From: Chloroflexota bacterium
GTDB lineage: Bacteria > Chloroflexota > DTOL01 > JACQYG01
Length of the DNA stretch: 6,619 bases
Direction: 5' to 3'
NCBI GenBank assembly: GCA_016208345.1
Contig: JACQYG010000243.1
Coordinates: 1 to 6,619 of the forward strand
Below, piece by piece: positions 6,575 through 6,619 of the stretch; the first letter of the stretch is position 1, and every line of letters begins with the position of its first letter. A program made the position numbers and the translations under genes. A model generated the notes under the pieces. It saw only the letters and a program-made list of their open reading frames with translations, was not told where the DNA came from and ran no database searches.

Positions 6575-6619
6575 CCCTTCACCGACCCGGCCAGAATCCC
6601 CCGCACGAAATATTGCTGC
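6571..6619 (-). CDS. Sugar ABC transporter permease, MalG type (C-terminal end only)
   Basis: Reading the - strand from the window edge, the frame shifted by one base from treS encodes [15 protein letters not shown] and then TGA. This is the characteristic end of MalG-like inner-membrane permeases of carbohydrate ABC importers, which typically finish F-V-x-G-L/I-x-A-G-A/S-V-K-G. The stop overlaps the treS ATG as ATGA, so the two are translationally coupled in one operon. The rest of the gene lies beyond the window. With treS next to it, a maltose- or trehalose-type disaccharide is the likely substrate, but the visible 15 residues cannot prove specificity. Confidence 0.8.
   Translation of the reverse strand, partial: QQYFVRGILAGSVKG

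Overview
The window carries a complete high-affinity phosphate uptake operon on the + strand, pstS-pstC-pstA-pstB-phoU (about 315-4952). It is preceded by a clear Pho-regulon promoter. Convergent to it, on the - strand, lies the 3' end of a sugar-uptake and trehalose gene cluster: the last residues of a MalG-type sugar ABC permease, then a full-length trehalose synthase (treS) reading frame interrupted by one in-frame TGA.

The DNA is GC-rich. PstS is a lipoprotein whose lipid-modified Cys is followed by a Pro/Thr/Ala-rich linker. The Pho box is made of TTAAC units every 11 bp, and the 5' intergenic region holds a degenerate 'CGCAGAG' palindromic repeat. Together these suggest a free-living bacterium, perhaps of the Chloroflexota. 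That placement is an inference from style, not from a marker gene.

Layout: 1-293 is non-coding. It holds a structured repeat (46-128), four TTAAC-type direct repeats at exact 11-bp spacing (231-268) and an extended -10 element (276-284). pstS follows, then a 104-bp gap with a small hairpin. pstC and pstA overlap by GTGA, pstB starts 14 bp after pstA, and phoU starts 21 bp after pstB with a possible 4-codon coupling ORF in between. phoU and treS overlap tail to tail by 16 bp, leaving no room for a conventional terminator. treS overlaps the upstream permease gene by ATGA.

How the genes work together: PstS captures phosphate outside the membrane, PstC and PstA form the channel, and PstB supplies ATP hydrolysis. 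PhoU links transport activity to the phosphate-sensing two-component system, whose response regulator would bind the 11-bp repeats. On the other strand, a sugar ABC transporter would import a maltose- or trehalose-like disaccharide, and TreS would interconvert maltose and trehalose.

The most unusual signal is in treS. The TGA at 5687-5689 falls where many homologues, as recalled, have Cys. It is followed six bases later by a perfect 7-bp hairpin. The 3' arm of that hairpin also replaces the near-invariant Asn of the catalytic NHD motif with Cys. A recent nonsense mutation or an assembly error is the simplest explanation. The hairpin suggests the two changes may be linked.
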